64,000 nucleotides of DNA from Actinoplanes sp. M2I2 (GTDB lineage Bacteria > Actinomycetota > Actinomycetes > Mycobacteriales > Micromonosporaceae): the NCBI RefSeq assembly GCF_023544445.1, contig NZ_JALPVJ010000015.1:62001-126000 (forward strand), given 5' to 3'. Numbering within the stretch: the first letter of the stretch is position 1; each line of letters begins with the position of its first letter. Of this stretch, positions 43,069 through 50,382 are shown in pieces. A model generated the notes under the pieces. That model was not told where the DNA came from. It was given only the letters and a program-made list of their open reading frames with translations, and made no database searches. A program made the position numbers and the translations under genes.

Positions 43069-43785
43069 TTACTCGCGGATCAGGGCGGGCAACACCAGGA
43101 CCATCGTCGTCGACCAGGTGATGTGGGTCAGGATGGGGGCGAGAACGCCACCGGAGGCCCGCCGTTGCAGGCCCAGGATCAGGCCGAGCACGAAGGCGGC
43201 GAAGACCAGCATGAGGTTTCCGGTGGCGACCGTCGCCGCCGCGTAGATCACGGTGGAAATGAGGACGGCGTGCCGCCGGCCGATCGCCGCGAACAGCGCG
43301 CCGCGGAAGAAGACCTCCTCGGCCACGCCGTTGAGCAGCGTGACCGCCACGATCGGCACGATGGCGCCGTACCGGGCATGGTCCAGCACGCTGTTGACCA
43401 GCTCGCGCAGCGGCGGCACCTCGCGGACGACGAGCGAGCCGGACACGAAGACGGCGCCCAGCACGAGCCCGGTGACGATCGGCGTGACGATCGGGCGCCG
43501 CAGCCGGTCGCGGAACGGTATGCGGCCCAGGTGCAGCGGCCCGGACAGCAGCGCTCCGGTGACCCAGGTGAGCGCCACCAGCACGGTGAGCAGGTAGAAG
43601 ATGTTGTCGCCGGGGCGTACCGACAGGGAGATCCCCAACAGGACGGCGCCGATCAGCAAGGTGATCGCGACGACGACGCGACGCCTGCGGAACTCCCGGT
43701 CGGTCTGGTGGTGGTCGCGTTCGACCTGGTCGATCAGCGACGGACCCACGGCCCGTCGCGCGCGGCTCAGCCAGGCTGACGTCAC
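43069..43785 (-). CDS. CPBP-family intramembrane protein (Rce1-like), partly missing motifs
   Basis: 238 residues with six to eight membrane spans. Motif 1 NGVAEEVFFRGALFAAIG (EExxxR) is intact. Motif 2, normally FxxxH, reads FAAFVLGLILG without His; motif 3 is LTHITWS, with His but not the usual Asn. It may therefore be a non-peptidase or altered CPBP member. GTG at 43785 overlaps the upstream stop by 4 bases, so it is coupled with the NAD(P)-binding protein gene. Confidence 0.8.
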   Translation of the reverse strand: MTSAWLSRARRAVGPSLIDQVERDHHQTDREFRRRRVVVAITLLIGAVLLGISLSVRPGDNIFYLLTVLVALTWVTGALLSGPLHLGRIPFRDRLRRPIVTPIVTGLVLGAVFVSGSLVVREVPPLRELVNSVLDHARYGAIVPIVAVTLLNGVAEEVFFRGALFAAIGRRHAVLISTVIYAAATVATGNLMLVFAAFVLGLILGLQRRASGGVLAPILTHITWSTTMVLVLPALIRE

Positions 43786-44702
43786 CGGGTCGCCCGCGAT
43801 TTGTCGTGCCGGCCGGCCCGCTCGCGGTCGGCCAGGGCGAGCCGCACCGCCTCGTCGTAGCCGAGAGGCGTACCGGGGACGAGCCGCAGGATGGCGTCGT
43901 CCCGCACCACCACCTCGGTGGACATGGAGTCGACCAGGTTGCGGGCGGTCGCCAGGTCGACGTCGGTGACGAACTTGAGCCACGCCGACGACAACCGCGG
44001 GGTCAGCAGCGGCACGGTGAGGTTGGGCAGCCGGCCGCCACGAATCTTGGCGACGCGCTGCAGCATGTCGATATAGCGCAGCACCTCCGGGCCGCCGATC
44101 TCGTACGTACGACCGCGGGCCTCGACCGGCTCGAGCACCCCCGTGAGATAGCGCACCGCGTCCGGCAGGGCGATCGGCTGGGTCCGGGTGCGCACCCAGC
44201 GCGGGGTCACCATCGCCGGCAACCGGTGGGCGAGTTGCCGGGTCATCTCCCAGGAGATGCCGCCGTGCCCGATGACCACCGCGGCCCGCAACACGGTCAC
44301 CGGCACCGACCCGGCCCGGAGGATGTCCTCGACCTCCCGCCGCGACCGCAGATGCGCCGACAGCTTGCCGTCGTTCGCGCCCAGCCCACCCAGGTAGATG
44401 ATCCGTTCCACCTGAGCCGCGGCCGCAGCCTCGGCGAAGTTCCGGGCGGCGTCGGCGTCCCGGCGCTCGAAATCGGCCGACCCCAGGGAGTGGACCAGGT
44501 AGTAAGCCACATCAACCCCGGCGAACGCCGTGGCCAGGCTGCCGGGATCGGACACGTCCGCCGCAACCGGCTCCCCGGCGCCGTGGTAGTCCTGCGGGTG
44601 CCGGGTCATGGCGCGCACCCGGTAGCCCTCCTCGGCCAGGCGCGCAGCCACGTGGGAGCCGATGAAGCCGGACGCGCCGCTTACCAGAACCGTCTTGGTC
44701 AC
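43782..44702 (-). CDS. NAD(P)H-binding protein (NmrA/extended SDR-like)
   Basis: 306 residues. VLVSGASGFIGSHVAARLAEEGYRV is a Rossmann NAD(P) motif; YYLVHSLGSADFERRDADAARNFAEAA and RIIYLGGLGANDGKLSAHLRSRREVEDIL follow the pattern of the YbjT/NmrA group, which lack a standard catalytic Tyr-Lys pair. Enzyme activity unknown. GTG at 44702 with AGGAG close by. Coupled to the CPBP gene. Confidence 0.84.
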   Translation of the reverse strand: MTKTVLVSGASGFIGSHVAARLAEEGYRVRAMTRHPQDYHGAGEPVAADVSDPGSLATAFAGVDVAYYLVHSLGSADFERRDADAARNFAEAAAAAQVERIIYLGGLGANDGKLSAHLRSRREVEDILRAGSVPVTVLRAAVVIGHGGISWEMTRQLAHRLPAMVTPRWVRTRTQPIALPDAVRYLTGVLEPVEARGRTYEIGGPEVLRYIDMLQRVAKIRGGRLPNLTVPLLTPRLSSAWLKFVTDVDLATARNLVDSMSTEVVVRDDAILRLVPGTPLGYDEAVRLALADRERAGRHDKSRATR

Positions 44703-44759
44703 CGGCTCCTACTACCCCGGGCGACACCGGAAATCCCGTACCTTGAGCGATCGTCCGAA

Positions 44760-45617
44760 TCAGGCGTCGGCTCCGACGAGGGTGGCCGTTGCCTGCCACA
44801 GCTCCCTGGCCACGGCCGGGTCCTGACCGGCGCGGCCCGGCTCACGGATGACCGGGTATCCCGTGAAGCTGAACAAGCCGTCCGGACCGACATACGCATT
44901 GCCGGGGATGTCCTGGGTGGCCGCGTACATCAGCGGCAACGCGCCCTGCTCGACGTCCTGGACGAGGAACGGCAGGCGGTTGACGATGTTCAGCTTCGAG
45001 TGCGTGACCAATCCGGTCCGGGCGACGCCGGGATGGGCGATGACCGAGCGCAGGCGGCTGCCCGTGGCGGTCAGACGCCGTTGCAGTTCCAGCGAGAACA
45101 GCACAACGGCGAGCTTGGAGGACTCGTAGACCGCGAGCCCGTTGTATTTGCGGGTACGCCAGTCGAGGTCGTCGAGGTGCAGCTTGCCGAAGCGGTGCAG
45201 CTGGCTGGACACCGTCACCACGCGGTCGGTCAACCGGGGCAGCAGCAAGGAGGTGAGCAGGAAAGGCCCGAAGTAGTTCGTCGTGGTCTGCAGGTCCAGG
45301 CCCTGCGGGGTACGCGCGGCCGGGATGTCCATCACCCCGGCGTTGTTGATCAGAACATCGATGGCGCCGGTGTACGACTGCGCGAAAGCGCGAATGGAGT
45401 CCAGGTCGGCGACATCGAGGTGCCGGACATCGAAGTCACCAGGCATGCCGGTCACCGCCCGGCGGGCCTTGTCGACGTCCCGCACCGCCAGCACCACATG
45501 CGCGCCGGCACGGGCGAGCTCGCGCGTGGTCACCAGCCCGATTCCTCCACCGGCGCCCGTGATCACTACCGTTGCGCCGGTCATGCTCGGCAGGTGATCC
45601 GCGGTCCATCTGGTCAT
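44760..45617 (-). CDS. Short-chain dehydrogenase/reductase
   Basis: 285 residues, classical SDR: TVVITGAGGGIGLVTTREL (cofactor glycine motif), VLINNAGVMDIP, VVTVSSQLHRFG with active Ser, and YESSKLAVVLFSLEL with catalytic YxxxK. RDVDKARRA after beta2 suggests NADP preference. Related to retinol-dehydrogenase/protochlorophyllide-reductase-like SDRs. ATG at 45617 has GAGGAG six bases upstream. Divergent from an XRE regulator that probably controls it. Confidence 0.9.
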   Translation of the reverse strand: MTRWTADHLPSMTGATVVITGAGGGIGLVTTRELARAGAHVVLAVRDVDKARRAVTGMPGDFDVRHLDVADLDSIRAFAQSYTGAIDVLINNAGVMDIPAARTPQGLDLQTTTNYFGPFLLTSLLLPRLTDRVVTVSSQLHRFGKLHLDDLDWRTRKYNGLAVYESSKLAVVLFSLELQRRLTATGSRLRSVIAHPGVARTGLVTHSKLNIVNRLPFLVQDVEQGALPLMYAATQDIPGNAYVGPDGLFSFTGYPVIREPGRAGQDPAVARELWQATATLVGADA

Positions 45618-45718
45618 GGAAAACTCCTCTGAGGGGACGTGCCGGTATGCCGTCATCCAGTAGAGGTGCCGCCGGGAAAGGGATGAAGGACGTGCTCAGC
45701 CGCTGAATGCCAGGGCGT

Positions 45719-45743
45719 GGTTAACGGTCACGGGTTACCGGAC
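45719..45743. promoter_or_regulatory. Possible operator: 11-bp direct repeat in divergent promoter region
   Basis: GGTTAACGGTC (45719-45729) and GGTTACCGGAC (45733-45743) agree at 9 of 11 positions, 14 bases apart, in the space between the SDR gene and its divergent XRE regulator. Suggestive only. Confidence 0.4.
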
Positions 45744-45783
45744 GATGAGGTCCAGGCGCGATGACGTGCGAGAGGAGAGCCCG

Positions 45784-46641
45784 ATGGTCGACGCGACGCT
45801 GGACCGTGACGGCCTGGCCGCTTTTCTGCGTGGCCGGCGGGAGTCCCTGCAACCCGAGGACGTCGGCTTGCGCCGCGGCGCCCGCCGGCGCGCCACCGGC
45901 CTGCGCCGCGAGGAAGTCGCCGAGCTGTGCGACATGTCGGCCGACTACCTGGCCCGGCTGGAACGCGGTAGCGGTTCCCAGCCGTCCCAGCAGATGGCCG
46001 CGGCCATCGCCCGGGGCCTGCGGCTGACCCCCGACGAACGGGACCACCTGTTCCTGCTCTGTGGTCACCGGCTGCAACCTCGACAGCTGCGCGATGCGCA
46101 CATCAGTCCCGGTCTGCTGCGGGTGATGGACCGGCTGCAGGACACGCCGGCTGAGATCGTGGGTCCGGTCGGCGAAACACTGCGGCAGACACCGCCCGCC
46201 GTAGCTCTGCTCGGCGACGAGACCCGTCACACCGGGCCGGCGCGCAGCGCCCTCTACCGGTGGTTCACTGACCCCGCCGCCCGGGACCGTTATCTGCCCG
46301 ACGACCACGATCAGCACAGCCGCGTCTACGTCGCCATCCTGCGCGCCGTAGCGACCGCCCAAGGCCCCGGGTCACCGGCCGCCATGCTCGTGGCCGAGCT
46401 GCAACACCGCAGCAGGGAGTTCGCTCAGCTGTGGAACCGTCAGGAGGTGGGACTGCGGTGGAGCAGCGCCAAGCGCTTCGTTCATCCTGAGGTCGGACGC
46501 ATCGATCTGTACTGCCAGACGCTGCTCGATCCCGACCAGGGGCAGTCACTGCTTATTTTCACCGCTACACCCGGCACGGAAAGCCACGACAAGCTCGCCC
46601 TGCTCGCTGTGCTCGGCGCGGACACCTTCACCGGCGCCTGA
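45784..46641 (+). CDS. XRE/MmyB-family transcriptional regulator
   Basis: 285 residues. HTH at about 28-80 (RATGLRREEVAELCDMSADYLARLE) and a PAS-like MmyB ligand domain at about 100-270 (VALLGDETRHTGPARSALYRWFTDP, KRFVHPEVGRIDLYCQTLLDP), the fatty-acid-binding fold in this group. It is a common regulator of an adjacent divergent SDR. ATG at 45784 follows AGAGGAG at six bases; an upstream ATG at 45745 has none. Confidence 0.9.
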   Translation: MVDATLDRDGLAAFLRGRRESLQPEDVGLRRGARRRATGLRREEVAELCDMSADYLARLERGSGSQPSQQMAAAIARGLRLTPDERDHLFLLCGHRLQPRQLRDAHISPGLLRVMDRLQDTPAEIVGPVGETLRQTPPAVALLGDETRHTGPARSALYRWFTDPAARDRYLPDDHDQHSRVYVAILRAVATAQGPGSPAAMLVAELQHRSREFAQLWNRQEVGLRWSSAKRFVHPEVGRIDLYCQTLLDPDQGQSLLIFTATPGTESHDKLALLAVLGADTFTGA

Positions 46642-46825
46642 CACGTCGTGCGTCCCGAGCGAGTTTGTCAGAGTTCAGGGAACACCTGAGGTCACGTCAA
46701 CCTGTTGGCCCACCGACGCGATACCGGCTCGAAAGTGTGGTCCGCACGCCGGCGCGGGACCGCGGAGCGTGTCCACCGCACCGTGGGATTTCAGGGGCGC
46801 GGCCCCCTGAGCAGATATGACGAAA

Positions 46826-46858
46826 GGCCGCGGTTCGCGCTTTGGGCGAACCGCGGCC
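46826..46858 (-). terminator. Terminator, probably the original end of the tRNA operon
   Basis: GGCCGCGGTTCG pairs with CGAACCGCGGCC around a 9-base loop. Reading on the minus strand it is followed by TTTCGTC, so it terminates leftward transcripts. It lies 13 bases beyond the displaced tRNA-Val 3' copy, as expected if it once closed the tRNA-Gly-Cys-Val transcript. Confidence 0.75.
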
Positions 46859-46871
46859 CCTGCATCTCGTA

Positions 46872-46915
46872 GGCGATACTGGGATCGAACCAGCGACCTC
46901 TTCTGTATCAAGGAA
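46872..46915 (-). repeat. Displaced tRNA-Val 3' half (attachment-site copy)
   Basis: These 44 bases match the 3' half of the tRNA-Val gene (49926-49969) at 41 positions, from the anticodon stem to the acceptor stem. The discriminator and CCA are not kept, and the anticodon position reads GAT instead of GAC. The copy is not a functional tRNA. It marks the far boundary (attL/attR type) of DNA integrated at tRNA-Val. Confidence 0.85.
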
Positions 46916-47009
46916 CGATAATGACCGCCTGGCCAGCATAAAAATAACCCTTGACCTGGGGTAATAGCCCACCGAAGCCCGTGGACGTCCGGCCCTAGAC
47001 ACCCCGGTT

Positions 47010-47030
47010 GTCACCCAGTTAGGCACTCGG
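47010..47030. repeat. GTCACCCAG-type repeat, copy 1
   Basis: GTCACCCAG, three bases, then a weak GGCACTCGG half: degenerate member of a 21-bp repeat seen three times in the island. It overlaps the 3' end of the gene at 47019. Confidence 0.5.
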
Positions 47031-47435
47031 CGCCGGGTCCTCACTCTGGCCTTCTTCGTCCGGGCCATCATCTACGAGGCCACACATGAAGGTGATATCG
47101 CCGGATCGGATCATCTCGGTAACCGCCTCCATCATCGCCGGCACGCCTGGCCGGGGAACGACGACCTGATCCGAGCACCAGAAGTACCGGCCACCGCCTG
47201 TCTCTCCAGTCCTGGCCCACTTACGGAGAAGCGCGTTGATCGCCTCCGTGGTGAAGAAAGTCGCGTACCGGTGGGTGCCATCAGGCAAGTAGATGTGCGC
47301 GTCGACGTTGTCCACCGTGTCGGAAGCGTCCTCGCCGCCCAGCATGAACTGGACTACCACACCGTCCCGCTCCTCAACATGTCCATACATGGCATTTGAA
47401 GCTCGGCCCGCCCTTGATGCACCGTCGCCTGTCAT
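47019..47435 (-). CDS. Hypothetical protein of the integrated element
   Basis: 138 residues, acidic. HVEERDGVVVQFMLGGEDAS and DNVDAHIYLPDGTHRYATFF followed by FTTEAINALLRKWARTGETG suggest a small alpha/beta protein; no family recognised. ATG at 47435 with GGAG close by (GTG 47444 possible). Composition looks like real coding sequence and differs from the chromosome core. It lies within the tRNA-Val island, next to the displaced tRNA copy. Could be an accessory gene of an integrative element. Confidence 0.55.
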   Translation of the reverse strand: MTGDGASRAGRASNAMYGHVEERDGVVVQFMLGGEDASDTVDNVDAHIYLPDGTHRYATFFTTEAINALLRKWARTGETGGGRYFWCSDQVVVPRPGVPAMMEAVTEMIRSGDITFMCGLVDDGPDEEGQSEDPAPSA

Positions 47436-47885
47436 GATCTCCACACTATGACGCAGGCGCTGCCAGGAACCCTCGCTGCCGAACTCGAACTGATGGGGAT
47501 CCGCCGTGCTGAATTCTCGACCCTAAGCGAACTCGGACTGCTCCCCATGACTTGCATGAATTAGTCCGTGGTCGTCCCTGAGTGTCCGCTGCGATCAACG
47601 GTCGCTGTCACCCAGTTCGTCACTCAGTCGGTCCGCGCGGGTAAGAACGTGCGCCGTCGCCGGACACGCATGCCTACGACAGGTGGTCGAGGCCGCGGAT
47701 GGGCACTATCGCGCCAGTTCGTCTGACAAGCATCCGACAACCCCCTCTTCGACTTGGTCGACGGTGACGACCATGGATGCAATGACGTCGCGCCCCTAGG
47801 GGCTGCTGCCCACAGGTTCCCAGCAAGCACCAACGCCTCGTAGCACCACTGCAAGCGATCGCTACATCTGGGAGGAGCCAAGCCG
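47436..47885. other. 450-bp island interval without a firm gene
   Basis: A 38-codon plus-strand frame (47448-47564, starting MTQALPGTLAAELELMG) runs divergently from the gene at 47435 and could be a truncated small gene, but its start site is weak. The second GTCACCCAG repeat lies at 47607-47627. Near 47797 there is a GCCCCTAGGGGC palindrome. The last bases hold GGGAGGAG, the ribosome site of the next gene. Confidence 0.5.
47607..47627. repeat. GTCACCCAG-type repeat, copy 2
   Basis: GTCACCCAG-TTC-GTCACTCAG: two 9-base near-identical direct halves separated by three bases. Confidence 0.6.
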
Positions 47886-48887
47886 ATGGATCAAACGGGC
47901 GACTCGCGGCCCCTTCTCGGCGTCAGATGGTACATCGAACTTCTGCTCTTTTCTTCCATAGCGACAGCAGGTGCAATAACCGCGTTCGAGATATATCAGT
48001 CTGCGAATCAGCCGATTCCAAATTCTGAATATCGGGGCGGCATATCTGCAGTGACTACCCTTAAGCCATCGAAAGACTCACCAGGGATCCGGACGACCTT
48101 AGCTTTCGCCACAGAGGGAGGGCGGGACACGATCGATGACTTCGAGCGCGTCGATATACTCGCTTGGTCGCTAACCAACATTGTCAATAGTCAGGAAAAC
48201 TACGCCACCATTCTCCTGACCGGTGACGCCCGATTACGAAATCCTATGGCCTTCCGGCAGTTCGAAGATGGATCCGAGCAAGTTGTAGCGCTTAAGATAC
48301 AGTCCGTAGATGTGACGGAGCTCATTTCATTAGTGATTCCCAAAACATACTCGCGCGTGGAGCGCATCGTGCTCCGAGGCGAGATGATGCGACCCCTAGG
48401 CGATTTCAGCGGCAACATCGCGGAATTGCGGTTGCCATATGTAGGATTCGATGGATTTGCAAGTTCCAAGATTGATTTGGGGCCATTATTCCCGGGGGAG
48501 TCGGTCACCTACGCCTCGCCTAGTCTAAGGGATTCATCCAAGCTCTCCTGGGACGACTTCGAACCAGGGGATGCAACTACTCCCGCCATTAGAATTGCGG
48601 ATGAGTCGCTTGCCCGAAACCGCGAGGGTAGCAACTTCCTTGCGGGCGCGTTGATCGGCCTAGTCGGCGGAGCGCTAATAGAAGTGCTGCCACGCATTTT
48701 CCAACCGCTCTTTGTTTACGGACTACCCTTCACTTCTGCCTTCGGTCGACGGCATCATCGCGGATCGCTAATCGGTATGACATGGATTGACAGTGCAAGA
48801 CCTCAAGAGAGGTCAAAAGCAGGACTTCCCGATAACACGGTCGGTTCCAAATGGAATGCTTGGCTCAAGACGCATAACCAGAGATAG
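47886..48887 (+). CDS. AT-richer membrane protein of unknown function (island cargo)
   Basis: 333 residues. One membrane span near the N terminus (about 15-35, WYIELLLFSSIATAGAITAF) and another near 255-280 (SNFLAGALIGLVGGALIEVL) flank a roughly 215-residue domain rich in beta strands; with both ends inside, that domain would face outside. C-terminal tail about 50 residues. Codon use is strikingly less GC-biased (ATA, TTA, AAT, GAA common) than any neighbour, a clear sign of transfer. ATG 47886 has GGGAGGAG upstream. No family recognised. Similar topologies occur in accessory proteins of defence or phage-related islands, but nothing here proves such a role. Confidence 0.75.
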   Translation: MDQTGDSRPLLGVRWYIELLLFSSIATAGAITAFEIYQSANQPIPNSEYRGGISAVTTLKPSKDSPGIRTTLAFATEGGRDTIDDFERVDILAWSLTNIVNSQENYATILLTGDARLRNPMAFRQFEDGSEQVVALKIQSVDVTELISLVIPKTYSRVERIVLRGEMMRPLGDFSGNIAELRLPYVGFDGFASSKIDLGPLFPGESVTYASPSLRDSSKLSWDDFEPGDATTPAIRIADESLARNREGSNFLAGALIGLVGGALIEVLPRIFQPLFVYGLPFTSAFGRRHHRGSLIGMTWIDSARPQERSKAGLPDNTVGSKWNAWLKTHNQR

Positions 48888-49622
48888 CGGCTATCGCAGA
48901 GCCCCTGCGAACGTCAGGGTTCGCCGTCCAAGCGCTTTTTGGCACGCTGTCATCCCGTCACGCTCGACCCGCCACCGTGGGAGCGGGCCGCCGCCGGCGC
49001 CCGCCGCGTCAAGATGGCCTTGACATAGGCACCCAGGTCGGCGGGCGCCGTCGGGGGTCCTGCTCGGCTTGCCCGGGTCGAGGGTGACGGGGTGCGCAGC
49101 CATCCCGGAGCCGGAGTGCCCCCGCCGGAGGCGCAGTAACCGCAACCAGTTACCGGCCCGCCCACGCGCTACGCCCGGCACGGGCACCTGCGCCGCGTCG
49201 CCCTGGCCGTGCCGGTCGGCTGCCGGGACCCTCTTCATACCCGAGGGCTCTGGCGGTCTTCGGCAGGCCCGACCTCTCTCTCCGCTTTCCACGAGTGTGG
49301 CCGAGGAGCGTTAGCGCGCCGCCGCCCGCATCCCTCGCGGGCGGCAGTGCGCTGCCCTCGGCGACGGAGTGAGCGGCCCGATCGGGCCGCCTTGAAGACG
49401 TACAGAAAGTTTGAACAAAGCCTGCCTCAACGGCCTCTGACGGCCTCTGACGGCTACCTCGGCCGGTACATCCTTCGTCTCGCTACCCACTAATCAGGGG
49501 AAGGCACCGACTGTCGACCAGGCATAGGACTGACCCTCTCGCCGATGGCGAACCGGTCCAAATTTGCTGACCGCAACGCTCACCGTCGGCATCTGCCGCA
49601 ACGCTCCCACGGCTTCGATTAG
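48888..49622. other. 735-bp island interval, probably decayed genes
   Basis: GC-rich again. A minus-strand frame at 48950-49165 (GCGYCASGGGTPAPGWL; GPPTAPADLGAYVKAIL) has a protein-like look but no start site; it may be the tail of a decayed gene. Two strong palindromes follow: GCCGCCCGC/GCGGGCGGC at 49321-49345 and an 18-bp perfect palindrome GCGGCCCGATCGGGCCGC at 49373-49390. A CGGCCTCTGA tandem lies near 49431-49452. No intact gene seen. Confidence 0.5.
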
Positions 49623-49856
49623 CCCAGTAGCCTCGACGAAACTCCGGCCGACTGGACACCTCGGGAGCTACGGCACAGCTTCGTGTCGCTCGTGTCAGAT
49701 GGCGGTGCCTCGCTCTAGGACATCGCGGACCTGTGCGGACACTCCGGCACCTCGGTCACCGAGAAGGTGTACCGCCCCCAGCTGCGGCCTGTCCTGCTCA
49801 CGGGACCTGAGGCCATGGATCGGATCTTTCCGACCGAGGAAGAACTCGGGGCTTAG
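49623..49856 (+). pseudogene. C-terminal fragment of tyrosine-recombinase integrase, with amber codon
   Basis: In one frame the translation reads DWTPRELRHSFVSLVSDGG, stop, DIADLCGHSGTSVTEKVY, then RPVLLTGPEAMDRIF to a TAG. These are box II (catalytic Arg in LRHSF, then GHSG with the second catalytic site) and the Tyr nucleophile (VY) of actinomycete integrases. The TAG at 49716-49718 interrupts it and another stop (49620) bounds it; the N-terminal three quarters are missing. It points toward the tRNA-Val gene, the usual arrangement next to an attachment site. Confidence 0.9.
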
Positions 49857-49876
49857 TCACCCAGATAGTCACCCAG
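49856..49876. repeat. GTCACCCAG-type repeat, copy 3
   Basis: GTCACCCAG-ATA-GTCACCCAG: two identical 9-base halves spaced by three bases, starting at the last base of the integrase stop and ending 9 bases before the tRNA-side hairpin. Confidence 0.65.
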
Positions 49877-49885
49877 TGATGAGAA

Positions 49886-49915
49886 GAGGCCATATCCGTC
49901 ACTGGATATGGCCTC
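49886..49915. terminator. 12-bp hairpin between integrase remnant and tRNA-Val
   Basis: GAGGCCATATCC and its perfect complement flank a 6-base loop. On the minus strand it is followed by TTCTC, so it can terminate tRNA transcription; it was probably brought in with the element. Confidence 0.8.
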
Positions 49916-49920
49916 TGACC

Positions 49921-49995
49921 TGGTGGGCGATACTGGGATCGAACCAGTGACCTCTTCCGTGTCAAGGAAGCGCGCTCCCGCTGCGCCAATCGCCC
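49921..49995 (-). tRNA. tRNA-Val (GAC)
   Basis: Full cloverleaf on the minus strand: acceptor GGGCGAT/ATCGCCC, anticodon loop TTGACAC with anticodon GAC, T-loop GGTTCGATCCC, and encoded CCA at 49923-49921. Third gene of the Gly-Cys-Val cluster and integration target of the adjoining island. Confidence 0.97.
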
Positions 49996-50015
49996 GTAAA
50001 ACAAAAACCTTGCCG

Positions 50016-50086
50016 AGGTGGAGACGGGATTTGAACCCGTGTAGACGGCTTTGCAGGCCGTTGCCTCGCCTCTCGGCCACTCCACC
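50016..50086 (-). tRNA. tRNA-Cys (GCA)
   Basis: Acceptor GGTGGAG/CTCCACC with U73, anticodon GCA in CTGCAAA, T-arm GGGTTCAAATCCC. CCA not encoded. Lies between tRNA-Gly and tRNA-Val. Confidence 0.97.
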
Positions 50087-50120
50087 GAGCCGGCCCAGCA
50101 CGTCTGTGAAGGCCTCTCCG

Positions 50121-50193
50121 AGCGGACGACGGGATTCGAACCCGCGACCCTCACCTTGGCAAGGTGATGCGCTACCAGCTGCGCTACGTCCGC
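50121..50193 (-). tRNA. tRNA-Gly (GCC)
   Basis: Acceptor GCGGACG/CGTCCGC with U73, anticodon GCC in TTGCCAA, T-arm GGGTTCGAATCCC. First gene of the three-tRNA transcript. Confidence 0.97.
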
Positions 50194-50382
50194 ACGTCGC
50201 TTGGCTTGCCTGCGTTCCGGCTTGCCCCGGCGACGGAAGAAACATTAGCTGGTCATCGGGAGCCTTGCCAAACCGGGGTCCCCCGGCGCGTCGCCGGGGC
50301 CCGTTCACCAGGGCGTTCCTCGTTATCCACAGGTTGGAAACCAAGCGGGCGCCACCGGGTCGCCCCGGTGTTGGATGAGTCC

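Noticed and set aside
46872..46915. A functional tRNA-Ile (anticodon GAT)
   Set aside because: Only the 3' half is present; no D-arm or 5' acceptor strand is found next to it.
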